Shown here in pieces: positions 35,465 to 43,310 of a stretch of DNA of 64,000 bases. The translations under genes and the position numbers were made by a program. Position 1 is the stretch's first letter, and each line of letters begins with the position of its first letter. The stretch spans positions 1-64,000 of the forward strand of contig NZ_JAAQOM010000021.1 of assembly GCF_011682055.1 (NCBI RefSeq), in the 5' to 3' direction. The notes under the pieces were generated by a model that was not told where the DNA came from, searched no databases, and saw only the letters and a list, made by a program, of their open reading frames with translations. The DNA is from Telluria antibiotica (GTDB lineage Bacteria > Pseudomonadota > Gammaproteobacteria > Burkholderiales > Burkholderiaceae_D).

Positions 35465-37585
35465 TCAGACGAGGTTGAGCGCCGCCAGCAGGACGTCGAT
35501 CAGCTTGATGCCGATGAATGGCAGGATGATACCGCCGATGCCGTAGACGAGCAGGTTGCGGCGTAGCAGGGCGGTAGCGCCGATCGCGCGGTAGCGCACC
35601 CCGCGCAGCGCGAGCGGGATCAGGAACACGATGATCAGCGCGTTGAAGATCAGCGCCGACATGATCGCCGACGACGGGCTGGCGAGACGCATGACGTCGA
35701 GCGCCTTCAGTTGCGGATAGGTGCCGACGAAGGCCGCCGGGATGATGGCGAAGTACTTGGCCACGTCGTTGGCGATCGAGAACGTGGTCAAAGCGCCGCG
35801 CGTCATCAGCATCTGCTTGCCGATCTCGACGATCTCGAGCAGCTTGGTCGGGTTCGAGTCGAGGTCCACCATGTTGCCCGCTTCCTTGGCGGCCTGGGTG
35901 CCGGAATTCATCGCCACCGCGACGTCGGCCTGCGCGAGCGCGGGCGCGTCGTTGGTGCCGTCGCCCGTCATGGCCACCATGCGGCCGTCCGACTGGTATT
36001 GCCGGATCAGCTTCAGCTTGTCCTCCGGCGTGGCCTCCGCGAGGAAGTCGTCGACGCCCGCCTCGGCGGCGATCGCGGCGGCGGTCAGCTTGTTGTCGCC
36101 GGTGATCATCACGGTCTTGATGCCCATGCGGCGCAGTTCGGCGAAGCGTTCCTTGATGCCGCCCTTGACGATGTCCTTCAGCTCGACCACGCCCATCACG
36201 CGGCCACCTTCGGCCACGACGAGCGGCGTGCTGCCGCGGCGCGCGACGTCTTCGACGGTGCGCACGACCTCGGGCGGGAACGGCATGCCGAGCGCCTCGA
36301 CGTGGCGGCGCACGGCGTCGGCCGCGCCCTTGCGGATCCGGCGGGCGCCGCAATCGACGCCGCTCATCCGGGTTTGCGCCGAAAACGGCAGGAATTCGGC
36401 GTGCAGGTTCTCCAGCGCACGCTCGCGGATGTTGAAGCGCTGCTTGGCCAGCACGACGATGCTGCGGCCTTCCGGCGTCTCGTCGGCCAGCGACGCCAGT
36501 TGTGCCACGTCGGCCAGTTCACGCTCCGTCACGCCCGGCGCGGGCAGGAACGCGGCGGCCTGGCGGTTGCCGAGCGTGATGGTGCCCGTCTTGTCGAGCA
36601 GCAGGACGTCGACGTCGCCGGCCGCTTCCACCGCGCGGCCGGACGTCGCGATGACGTTGGCGCGCATCATGCGGCTCATGCCCGCCACGCCGATGGCCGA
36701 CAGCAGGCCGCCGATGGTGGTCGGGATCAGGCACACGAGCAGCGCGATCAACACGGTGATCGTGACCGGCGTGCCAGCCTTGGCCACCTCCACCGCGTAC
36801 AGCGAGAACGGCAGCAGGGTCACCGTCACGACGAGGAACACGATGGTCAAGGCCACCAGCAGGATCGTCAGCGCGATCTCGTTCGGCGTCTTCTTGCGCT
36901 TGGCGCCTTCCACCATTGCGATCATGCGGTCGAGGAAGGTCTCGCCGGGGTTCGCCGTCACCTTCACGACCAGCCAGTCGGACAGCACGCGCGTGCCGCC
37001 CGTGACGCTTGAAAAATCGCCGCCGGATTCGCGGATCACCGGCGCCGACTCGCCCGTGATCGCGCTCTCGTCCACCGACGCGACGCCTTCGACGACGTCG
37101 CCGTCGATGGGCACCACGTCACCGGCCTCGATCAGGACGTGGTTGCCCTTGCGCAGGTCGGAGGCGGGGCAGGGCAGCCACGTGGTGCCGTGCTTCGGCG
37201 TGGCCAGCTTCTTCGCGGTCACGGCTTCCTTCAGGCCGCGCAGCGAGGCCGCCTGCGCCTTGCTGCGGCCTTCGGCCAGCGCTTCCGCGAAGTTCGCGAA
37301 CAGCACCGTGAACCACAGCCAGACGGCGCAGGCGAGGATGAAGCCGGTCGGGGCTTCGCCCGTGCCGAACAGCGCCTGCACGTACAGCAGCGTAGTGATG
37401 ATGCTGCCGACGTACACGACGAACATGACGGGACTGCGCAGCTGCGTGCGCACGTCGAGCTTCCGGAAGGCGTCGACGAGCGCCGGACCGACGAGGCCCG
37501 TGTCGAACATGGACAGGCGCTTGCCGGCCGGCGCGGTGGACGGCGCGGCCGCCGGCGCCGTCAGCGGGGAATTTGTGTGGGACAT
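35465..37585 (-). CDS. kdpB: KdpB P-type ATPase subunit
   Basis: 706 aa. P-type ATPase signatures are complete: TGES (177-180, actuator loop with the Ser used for inhibition in the family), phosphorylated Asp331 in DKTGTIT, the nucleotide-binding KGAAD, and the hinge TGDGTNDAPAL. Seven membrane helices are predicted. It hydrolyses ATP to drive potassium through KdpA in the inner membrane. Confidence 0.96.
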   Translation of the reverse strand: MSHTNSPLTAPAAAPSTAPAGKRLSMFDTGLVGPALVDAFRKLDVRTQLRSPVMFVVYVGSIITTLLYVQALFGTGEAPTGFILACAVWLWFTVLFANFAEALAEGRSKAQAASLRGLKEAVTAKKLATPKHGTTWLPCPASDLRKGNHVLIEAGDVVPIDGDVVEGVASVDESAITGESAPVIRESGGDFSSVTGGTRVLSDWLVVKVTANPGETFLDRMIAMVEGAKRKKTPNEIALTILLVALTIVFLVVTVTLLPFSLYAVEVAKAGTPVTITVLIALLVCLIPTTIGGLLSAIGVAGMSRMMRANVIATSGRAVEAAGDVDVLLLDKTGTITLGNRQAAAFLPAPGVTERELADVAQLASLADETPEGRSIVVLAKQRFNIRERALENLHAEFLPFSAQTRMSGVDCGARRIRKGAADAVRRHVEALGMPFPPEVVRTVEDVARRGSTPLVVAEGGRVMGVVELKDIVKGGIKERFAELRRMGIKTVMITGDNKLTAAAIAAEAGVDDFLAEATPEDKLKLIRQYQSDGRMVAMTGDGTNDAPALAQADVAVAMNSGTQAAKEAGNMVDLDSNPTKLLEIVEIGKQMLMTRGALTTFSIANDVAKYFAIIPAAFVGTYPQLKALDVMRLASPSSAIMSALIFNALIIVFLIPLALRGVRYRAIGATALLRRNLLVYGIGGIILPFIGIKLIDVLLAALNLV

Positions 37586-37597
37586 GGCGACTCCAGA

Positions 37598-39403
37598 TTA
37601 TTTGGCGAACAACTGCAAGTGCTCGACGACGGGGCCGAGCGCGAGCGCCGGGACGTAGTTCAGCACGCCGACCAGCACGACGACGCCCACCAGCAGGCCC
37701 ACGAACATCGGACCGTGCGTGGGCATGGTGCCGGCCGTCACCTGCAGGCGCTGCTTGGCCGCGAGGGAGCCGGCGATCGCCAGCACGGGCACGATCACGC
37801 CGAAGCGGCCGAACCAGATCGCGATTGCCAGCATCCAGTTGTAGAACGGCGTGTTGGCGGACAGGCCTGCGAACGCGCTGCCGTTGTTGTTGGCGGCGGA
37901 GCTGAACGCATACAGGATCTCCGAGAAGCCGTGCGCGCCGGGATTGGCGACGCCGGCCTTGCCGTCGGCCGCCAGTACGGCGATCGCGGTGCCGGCCAGT
38001 ACCAGCACGGGCGTGACGAGGATGGCGACCGACGTCATCTTCATTTCGTAGGCCTGGATCTTCTTGCCCAGGTATTCCGGCGTGCGGCCGATCATCAGGC
38101 CGGCGATGAACACCGCCATGATCGCGAAGATCAGCATGCCGTACAGGCCGGAGCCGACGCCACCGAAGATCACCTCGCCAAACTGGATCAGCAGCAGCGG
38201 CACGGCGCCGCCCAGCGGCGTGAACGAGTCGTGCATCGCGTTGACGGCGCCGCACGAGGCGGCCGTCGTGACGGCGGCGAACAGCGCGGAGGCGTCGATG
38301 CCGAAGCGGGTCTCCTTGCCCTCCATGTTGCCGCCCGCCTGCAGGCTGCTGGCGTGCTGGTCGATGCCGAGCGCGACGAGCGCTGGATGCGCCTGGTGCT
38401 CGGCCACGATCACGCTGCCCGCCATCACGACGAACAACACGGTCATCGCGGCCAGGACCGCCCAGCCCTGCCGGCGGTCGCCGACGAGGCGGCCGAACGC
38501 GAAGCACAGGCCGGCCGGGATCAGGAAGATCGACACCATCTGGAACAGGTTCGACAGCGCGGTCGGATTTTCGTACGGGTGCGCGGAGTTGGCGTTGAAG
38601 AAGCCGCCGCCGTTCGTGCCCAGCATCTTGATGGCTTCCTGCGACGCCACGGGACCCAGCGCGATCGTCTGCGTCGTCGTGGTCAGCGTCTCGGTGACGG
38701 GCTGGCCTTGCGTGTCCAGCACCGGCTGGCCGTCGGCGCCCGTCTTCGGCTGCGTGTAGGTGAGGGGCTCGAGCAGCTGGACCTGCTGGTAGCTGGAGAA
38801 ATTCTGGATCACGCCCTCGCCCATCAGGAACACGGCGAACACGAGCGACAGCGGCAGCAACACGTACAGGGTACTGCGCACGAGGTCGACCCAGAAATTC
38901 CCGATGGCGCGCGCCGACTTCGACGAGAAGCCGCGGATCAGCGCGAACACGACGGCGATGCCGGTGGCGGCCGAGAAGAAGTTCTGGCAGGTCAGGGCCA
39001 GCATCTGCGTGAGATAGCTCATCGTCTGTTCGCCGCTGTAGCCTTGCCAGTTGGTGTTCGTGACGAAGCTGACGGCGGTGTTGAACGCCGAATCCGGGCT
39101 GATGTTGGCGAGGCCCTGGGGATTCAGCGGCAGCCAGGCCTGCACGCGCTGCAACAGGTAGACGACCAGCGTGCCGAGGGCGTTGAATGCCAGCAGGGCG
39201 AGCGTGTAGGCTTTCCAGTCCATGCCCGCGTTCGCAGCGACGCCGGCCGCCCGGTAGAGCAGGGCTTCGAGCCGGTGCAGCCAGCCGAATCCGCGCACGC
39301 GGCCGCCCTCGGCCACGCGCGCGAGCAGGATCCCGAGCGGCCACGACGCGGCCAGCAGGAGAACGAAGAACAGCGCCGGCAGCGCCAGCATGTGCATGTC
39401 CAT
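37598..39403 (-). CDS. kdpA: KdpA potassium channel-like subunit
   Basis: 601 aa. ATG 39403 is chosen because GGAGG lies 7 bases upstream; the GTG just before it is too close. Ten or so membrane helices carry the four selectivity-filter regions, visible as NTNWQGYSGEQ, LGTNGGGFFNANSAHP, TTAASCGAVNAMHDSF and NNNGSAFAGL. KdpA selects and binds potassium. Its start ATG shares its A with the kdpF stop (TGATG). Confidence 0.96.
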   Translation of the reverse strand: MDMHMLALPALFFVLLLAASWPLGILLARVAEGGRVRGFGWLHRLEALLYRAAGVAANAGMDWKAYTLALLAFNALGTLVVYLLQRVQAWLPLNPQGLANISPDSAFNTAVSFVTNTNWQGYSGEQTMSYLTQMLALTCQNFFSAATGIAVVFALIRGFSSKSARAIGNFWVDLVRSTLYVLLPLSLVFAVFLMGEGVIQNFSSYQQVQLLEPLTYTQPKTGADGQPVLDTQGQPVTETLTTTTQTIALGPVASQEAIKMLGTNGGGFFNANSAHPYENPTALSNLFQMVSIFLIPAGLCFAFGRLVGDRRQGWAVLAAMTVLFVVMAGSVIVAEHQAHPALVALGIDQHASSLQAGGNMEGKETRFGIDASALFAAVTTAASCGAVNAMHDSFTPLGGAVPLLLIQFGEVIFGGVGSGLYGMLIFAIMAVFIAGLMIGRTPEYLGKKIQAYEMKMTSVAILVTPVLVLAGTAIAVLAADGKAGVANPGAHGFSEILYAFSSAANNNGSAFAGLSANTPFYNWMLAIAIWFGRFGVIVPVLAIAGSLAAKQRLQVTAGTMPTHGPMFVGLLVGVVVLVGVLNYVPALALGPVVEHLQLFAK

Positions 39404-39492
39404 CACAAGTCCTCCGCGCAGAACATGGCGTACAGCAGGTACGCGAGCAGGGCGCCGGATGCGACGGCGCCGATCAGGTAGAACAGGGTCAT
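39403..39492 (-). CDS. kdpF: KdpF small membrane subunit
   Basis: 29 aa: MTLFYLIGAVASGALLAYLL then YAMFCAEDL. It is one membrane helix, the size and pattern of KdpF, the lipid-like stabiliser of the Kdp complex. The start overlaps the stop of the upstream 30-aa peptide (ATGA) and its stop overlaps the kdpA start (TGATG). Confidence 0.88.
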   Translation of the reverse strand: MTLFYLIGAVASGALLAYLLYAMFCAEDL

Positions 39493-39581
39493 TTGCGCTC
39501 TCCCAGTTTGGCGCAGCCGCTTGTCATTCCCCACATCGCGATGAAGAACAGGACGAGCGCGCCGATATAGACGATATCCAT
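39489..39581 (-). CDS. 30-aa membrane peptide preceding kdpF
   Basis: MDIVYIGALVLFFIAMWGMT then SGCAKLGERK. It is one hydrophobic helix followed by a short positively charged tail, so the C terminus should face the cytoplasm. AGAGG lies 5 bases upstream. Its TGA overlaps the kdpF ATG, so the two are translationally coupled. It resembles small unnamed peptides encoded before kdpF in other proteobacteria; that resemblance is recalled, not tested. It is likely an extra Kdp-associated subunit. Confidence 0.65.
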   Translation of the reverse strand: MDIVYIGALVLFFIAMWGMTSGCAKLGERK

Positions 39582-39604
39582 GGTGACCTCTTCAGGATCG
39601 TTGT

Positions 39605-40360
39605 TCAGAAAGTCTTGCTGGCGCCGACGACCAGCGCCTTCTTGCCGAGGAACTTGCCGTTCGCGGGCGATGCGTACGCGGTCTCGTCGGCGTTCGTGCC
39701 GACGAAGGCGACGGACAGGCTGGCGATGCCGACGTCCTTCGTGACGCCGGCCTTGTAGTCGGTATAGCTGGCGGCGTCGTGGTGGCGCACGTCCTGGCGT
39801 CCGGCATGCAGGTTCAGCGTGAAGCCGCCGCCGAGATCGACGTTGGCGCCGACGTCCAGGTAGCCGCTGTGGCGGCTGTCGACGTAGCCGAACAGGTTCG
39901 TCAGCGCCAGCGAATACTTGGCGTAGGCCGGACCGTAGCCCAGTTGGCCGTAGACTTCCGTCGTGTCCGCGTCGGCGGCGCCCGGCACGTCCTTCAGGCC
40001 GTTGGACGGATACACGTAGGCCAGCACGCCGGCGTCGTAGCTCACGTCGGCGCCGAGCTGGCCGCGCTTGCCCGCGTACAGGTCCCATTCGACGTCGCCG
40101 CCGCCGCCCGCATCCTTGGTCCACTTGATGGTGGACAGCCAGGTGCCGGCGTACAGGCCGGTCGGATTGTGCGTGTAGTCGGCGCCGCCCTGCAGCGCGG
40201 GCTGCAGGCGTGTTTGCGAAATGCCGCGGTAGCGGTAGTCGGACGTGACGGCCGCGTTGAAGGTCACGCTGTTGTCCGGCTGGGTTTCCTGGGCGTGCAG
40301 CGGCGCGGCCAGCGCCAGGACGATGGCGGGCGTGGCCAGGGTGAGGACGGTGTGTTTCAT
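39605..40360 (-). CDS. TorF-family outer membrane porin
   Basis: 251 aa. The signal peptide ends near LHAQET (about 24). The mature chain alternates beta strands with aromatic residues, with VTFNAAVTSDYRYRGISQT near the start, typical of the TorF putative porin family, and a final Phe (VVGASKTF) suited to BAM recognition. Its ATG overlaps the stop of the ParA-like gene and it precedes the 30-aa peptide by 23 bp. It may provide an outer-membrane path for ions, but this is inference from position. Confidence 0.82.
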   Translation of the reverse strand: MKHTVLTLATPAIVLALAAPLHAQETQPDNSVTFNAAVTSDYRYRGISQTRLQPALQGGADYTHNPTGLYAGTWLSTIKWTKDAGGGGDVEWDLYAGKRGQLGADVSYDAGVLAYVYPSNGLKDVPGAADADTTEVYGQLGYGPAYAKYSLALTNLFGYVDSRHSGYLDVGANVDLGGGFTLNLHAGRQDVRHHDAASYTDYKAGVTKDVGIASLSVAFVGTNADETAYASPANGKFLGKKALVVGASKTF

Positions 40361-41091
40361 GATCGACTCTGTTTCCTTGTTTTTTGTGGAAGCTGCCCGC
40401 CCGCCGGGAGGGGCGGGACGGGCCATGCGCTCCGCCGCGCGGGCGGCGTCGCGTCGAAGGTCCGGTGGACCTCCCCGTACAGGGCCGCCATCTCGGCGGC
40501 GCCGGAACTGTTTTCGACATCGCTGGCGCATTGGCCGGGAACGTCGCTACCCCACAGCAGCGCCGGCAGGTGCGCGACGGTGCGCGCGACGCCGGCCGAC
40601 ATCACCTGGGCCGCGTAGGCGCGGATGGCGGCCAACGCCTGCGGCGCCGGGTCGCGCTCGCCGCCCACGGGCACGAACAGCACCCGCAGGCCGGGATTGA
40701 ACATGCGGGCACTGTTGAGCCGGGCGATCAGCGGGTAACGGGCGTCGATGTCGGCCTGCTCGCACGTCAGCGGCACCAGCGCGACCTGTGCCGCGATCAG
40801 CGCGCCGCGGCAGGAAGCACTGCAATCTTCGGTGTCGATGACGATGTCGTCGAAGTGCGGCAGCAGCCGCTCCAGTTCGGCCGACAGGCCGCCGCCGGGG
40901 ACGGTGCGGATGGCCACCGCCGGGCGTACGTGTGAACGGACTCGGTCGATGCTCCAGCGCTCGCACAGTCGCTGCGCGCTGGCGTCCAGCAACACGGCGT
41001 GCCGTCCGTGACGCCCGGCTTGGCGCGCCAGGTTCTCGGCGAGCACGGCACCGACGGCCGGCAGGGAAGCATGAACAATCGTGATGATCAT
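40357..41091 (-). CDS. ParA/MinD-like protein with degenerate P-loop
   Basis: 244 aa. The first strand and loop, MIITIVHASLPAVGAVLAEN, occupy the place of the deviant Walker A (KGGxGKS) of ParA proteins, but the lysines are missing. The rest keeps the fold: AVLLDASAQ, DDIVIDTED (Walker B-like), VALVPLTCEQADIDA and LRVLFVPVGG. ATP binding is therefore doubtful. No ParB-like partner or parS site is visible. It is the first sizeable gene of the kdp operon and its TGA overlaps the porin ATG. Confidence 0.65.
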   Translation of the reverse strand: MIITIVHASLPAVGAVLAENLARQAGRHGRHAVLLDASAQRLCERWSIDRVRSHVRPAVAIRTVPGGGLSAELERLLPHFDDIVIDTEDCSASCRGALIAAQVALVPLTCEQADIDARYPLIARLNSARMFNPGLRVLFVPVGGERDPAPQALAAIRAYAAQVMSAGVARTVAHLPALLWGSDVPGQCASDVENSSGAAEMAALYGEVHRTFDATPPARRSAWPVPPLPAGGQLPQKTRKQSRS

Positions 41092-41144
41092 GGCTGCGGC
41101 GCTCCGGTGGGGCGTCCGCCCGGGTTGGCATTCTCGGCCTGCAT
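41088..41144 (-). CDS. 18-aa leader peptide upstream of the ParA-like gene
   Basis: MQAENANPGGRPTGAPQP. AAGGAG lies 5 bases before ATG 41144, the best Shine-Dalgarno in the leader. The TGA overlaps the ParA-like ATG in ATGA. The composition (Pro, Gly, Ala, Asn) is not that of a membrane peptide. It may serve to couple translation. Whether it is translated is untested. Confidence 0.45.
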   Translation of the reverse strand: MQAENANPGGRPTGAPQP

Positions 41145-41178
41145 ATGCGCTCCTTGCTTCGTTGATCGCGATGCCTGG

Positions 41179-41214
41179 AGTGTAGGCAGGGACCCGTAAA
41201 AATTTTCTAAAAAG
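41179..41214 (-). promoter_or_regulatory. putative KdpE box and promoter of the kdp operon
   Basis: On the minus strand the 22-bp box CTTTTTA-G-AAAAT-T-TTTACGGG covers 41214-41193. It contains TTTTTA twice with 11-bp spacing, the layout bound by OmpR/PhoB-type regulators. Eight bases later comes TACACT (41184-41179), a -10-like hexamer. There is no consensus -35, as expected for an activated promoter. Confidence 0.6.
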
Positions 41215-41232
41215 ACGTCCGGCCCGGATAAA

Positions 41233-41260
41233 GGGATTGTTTATACGGGATTGTTTATAC
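41233..41260. repeat. perfect 14-bp tandem duplication between kdp and kup promoters
   Basis: GGGATTGTTTATAC occurs twice head to tail with no mismatch. It lies midway between the two inverted 22-bp boxes. It may be a recent slippage duplication or part of a regulator-binding array. Confidence 0.85.
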
Positions 41261-41278
41261 GGCGCGGGCACGGCCGCT

Positions 41279-41314
41279 CTTTTTACAAAATCTTTACGGG
41301 CCGGCCGGTACGAT
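41279..41314 (+). promoter_or_regulatory. putative KdpE box and promoter of kup
   Basis: The plus-strand box CTTTTTA-C-AAAAT-C-TTTACGGG (41279-41300) matches the kdp box at 20 of 22 positions in inverted orientation. TTTTTAC and TCTTTAC are 11 bp apart. TACGAT at 41309-41314 begins 8 bases after the box, the same spacing as on the kdp side. Confidence 0.55.
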
Positions 41315-41345
41315 ACCGGTCACGAACATTGCCTGGAGAACGTGG

Positions 41346-43223
41346 TTGGATACGCAGCACAACAAGAAGAACGTCGCCGGCCTCGCGCTGGCTGCCGTCG
41401 GCATCGTGTACGGCGACATCGGCACCAGCCCGCTGTATTCATTGAAGACCGTGTTCGATCCGGAGCACGGGCTGGCGCTCACGCCGGCCAACCTGATCGG
41501 CGTCGTGTCGCTGATCTTCTGGGGCCTGACCGTCATCGTCTCCTTCAAGTACGTGACGCTGGTCCTGCGCGCGGACAACCGCGGCGAGGGCGGCATCATG
41601 GCGTTGCTGGCGCTCGCGCTGGGCGCCGTCGGCAACCGCCAGCGCCTGCACGTCGCGCTCCTGCTGATCGGCGTGTTCGGCGCATCGCTGTTCTACGGCG
41701 ACAGCGTGATCACGCCGGCCATTTCCGTGCTGTCGGCGGTCGAAGGGCTGGAAGTCGCCACGCCGGCGCTGAAGGCCTACGTCGTGCCGCTGACGATCGT
41801 CGTCCTCGTCTGCCTGTACGCGGCACAGCGCCACGGCACCGCGGGCATCGGCCGCTGGTTCGGCCCCGTCATGCTGCTGTGGTTCGCGGCGCTGGCGGCG
41901 ATGGGCGTGCTGAACATCGTCGCGAGCCCGGGCATCCTCGTCGCCTTGAACCCGTGGCACGCACTGCGCTTCTTCATCGACAACCGGGGCACGGGGTTTC
42001 TCGCGCTCGGCGCGATCGTGCTGGCCTTCACGGGCGCCGAGGCGCTGTACGCCGACATGGGGCACTTCGGCCGCGCGCCGATCCGGCTCGCGTGGTTCGC
42101 CGTCGCCTTTCCGGCGCTTGCACTGAATTATCTTGGACAGGGCGGCCTGCTGCTGGCCCGGCCGGAGGCGATCGCGAATCCGTTCTACCAGCAACTGGGC
42201 GCCTGGAGCGTGTATCCGCTCGTCGTGCTGTCGACCGTCGCGACCGTCATCGCGTCGCAGGCGACGATCTCCGGCACGTTCTCGATGACGAAGGAAGCGA
42301 TCGCGCTGGGCTTCCTGCCGCGCATGCGCACGGTGCACACGTCGGAGCGCGAGATCGGCCAGGTCTATCTTCCGCTCATCAACTGGCTGCAACTGATCGC
42401 GGTGCTGCTGGCCGTGATCGGATTCGGCTCGTCCGACAACCTGGCGTCGGCATACGGCATCGCGGTCACCGCGACGATGCTGGCGACCACGATCCTGACC
42501 TATTTCGTGATCCGCTACCGCTGGCGCATGAACCTGCTGCTGTGCCTGGGCGCGACCGGCTTCTTTTTCCTGATCGACGCGGCGTTCTTTTCGGCCAACG
42601 TGCTGAAACTGCTGCACGGCGGCTGGTTCCCGCTGACGCTGGGCGTCTTGCTGTTCACCGTGATGCTGACCTGGCGCCGCGGCCGCCAGCAGGTGTTCGA
42701 CAATCTGCAAAAGCATGCCATTCCGCTCGACGCTTTCCTGGAGTCACTGTTCATTGGCCCGCCGACGCGGGTTCCCGGCACCGCCATCTTCCTGCGCGGC
42801 GAGAGCGATGGCGTACCCCATGCAATGTTGCACAATCTTTTGCACAACAAGGTCCTCCACGAACGCGTCGTGTTTCTTACCGTGCACATCACGGACGAGC
42901 CCCGGGTCGATGCGTCGGCGCGGATCCGCATCACGGCATTGGGGCATGGCTGCCACCAGGTCGACGTCAGGTTCGGTTTCAAGGACGAGCCGGACATCCC
43001 CGGCATGCTCGCGCAATGCGCAACACTCGGGCTGCCGTTCGACACGATGGAGACGTCGTTCTTCGTCGCGCGACAGACCGTGATCTCGACACCGGGCGGC
43101 GGCATGGCGCCGTGGCGCGAGCACCTGTACGTCGCGATGCAGCGCAACGCGCGCGATGCCGCCGACTACTATCGCATTCCGACCAACCGGGTCATCGAGC
43201 TGGGCACGCAAGTGGAAATCTAG
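41346..43223 (+). CDS. kup: Kup/Trk-type low-affinity potassium transporter
   Basis: 625 aa, the usual family length. TTG 41346 with GGAGA 6-7 bases upstream gives MDTQHNKKNVAGLALAAVG. The family blocks VGIVYGDIGTSPLYSLK, NRGEGGIMALLALA and FYGDSVITPAISVLSAVEG are present, followed by about 12 membrane helices and a cytoplasmic C-terminal domain. It takes up potassium with protons. It is divergent from the kdp operon. Confidence 0.95.
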   Translation: MDTQHNKKNVAGLALAAVGIVYGDIGTSPLYSLKTVFDPEHGLALTPANLIGVVSLIFWGLTVIVSFKYVTLVLRADNRGEGGIMALLALALGAVGNRQRLHVALLLIGVFGASLFYGDSVITPAISVLSAVEGLEVATPALKAYVVPLTIVVLVCLYAAQRHGTAGIGRWFGPVMLLWFAALAAMGVLNIVASPGILVALNPWHALRFFIDNRGTGFLALGAIVLAFTGAEALYADMGHFGRAPIRLAWFAVAFPALALNYLGQGGLLLARPEAIANPFYQQLGAWSVYPLVVLSTVATVIASQATISGTFSMTKEAIALGFLPRMRTVHTSEREIGQVYLPLINWLQLIAVLLAVIGFGSSDNLASAYGIAVTATMLATTILTYFVIRYRWRMNLLLCLGATGFFFLIDAAFFSANVLKLLHGGWFPLTLGVLLFTVMLTWRRGRQQVFDNLQKHAIPLDAFLESLFIGPPTRVPGTAIFLRGESDGVPHAMLHNLLHNKVLHERVVFLTVHITDEPRVDASARIRITALGHGCHQVDVRFGFKDEPDIPGMLAQCATLGLPFDTMETSFFVARQTVISTPGGGMAPWREHLYVAMQRNARDAADYYRIPTNRVIELGTQVEI

Positions 43224-43310
43224 CGGGCCGGATACCCCCGGTACCGTGCGCCGGTGGACGCGGCGACGCGACGCGGCTAAGCTGGGGGCCGAGAGGATCC
43301 GGAGCAACGC

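Noticed and set aside
40357..41091. Plasmid or chromosome partition ParA
   Set aside because: The P-loop lysines are absent, no ParB or parS is visible, and the gene is embedded in the kdp operon.
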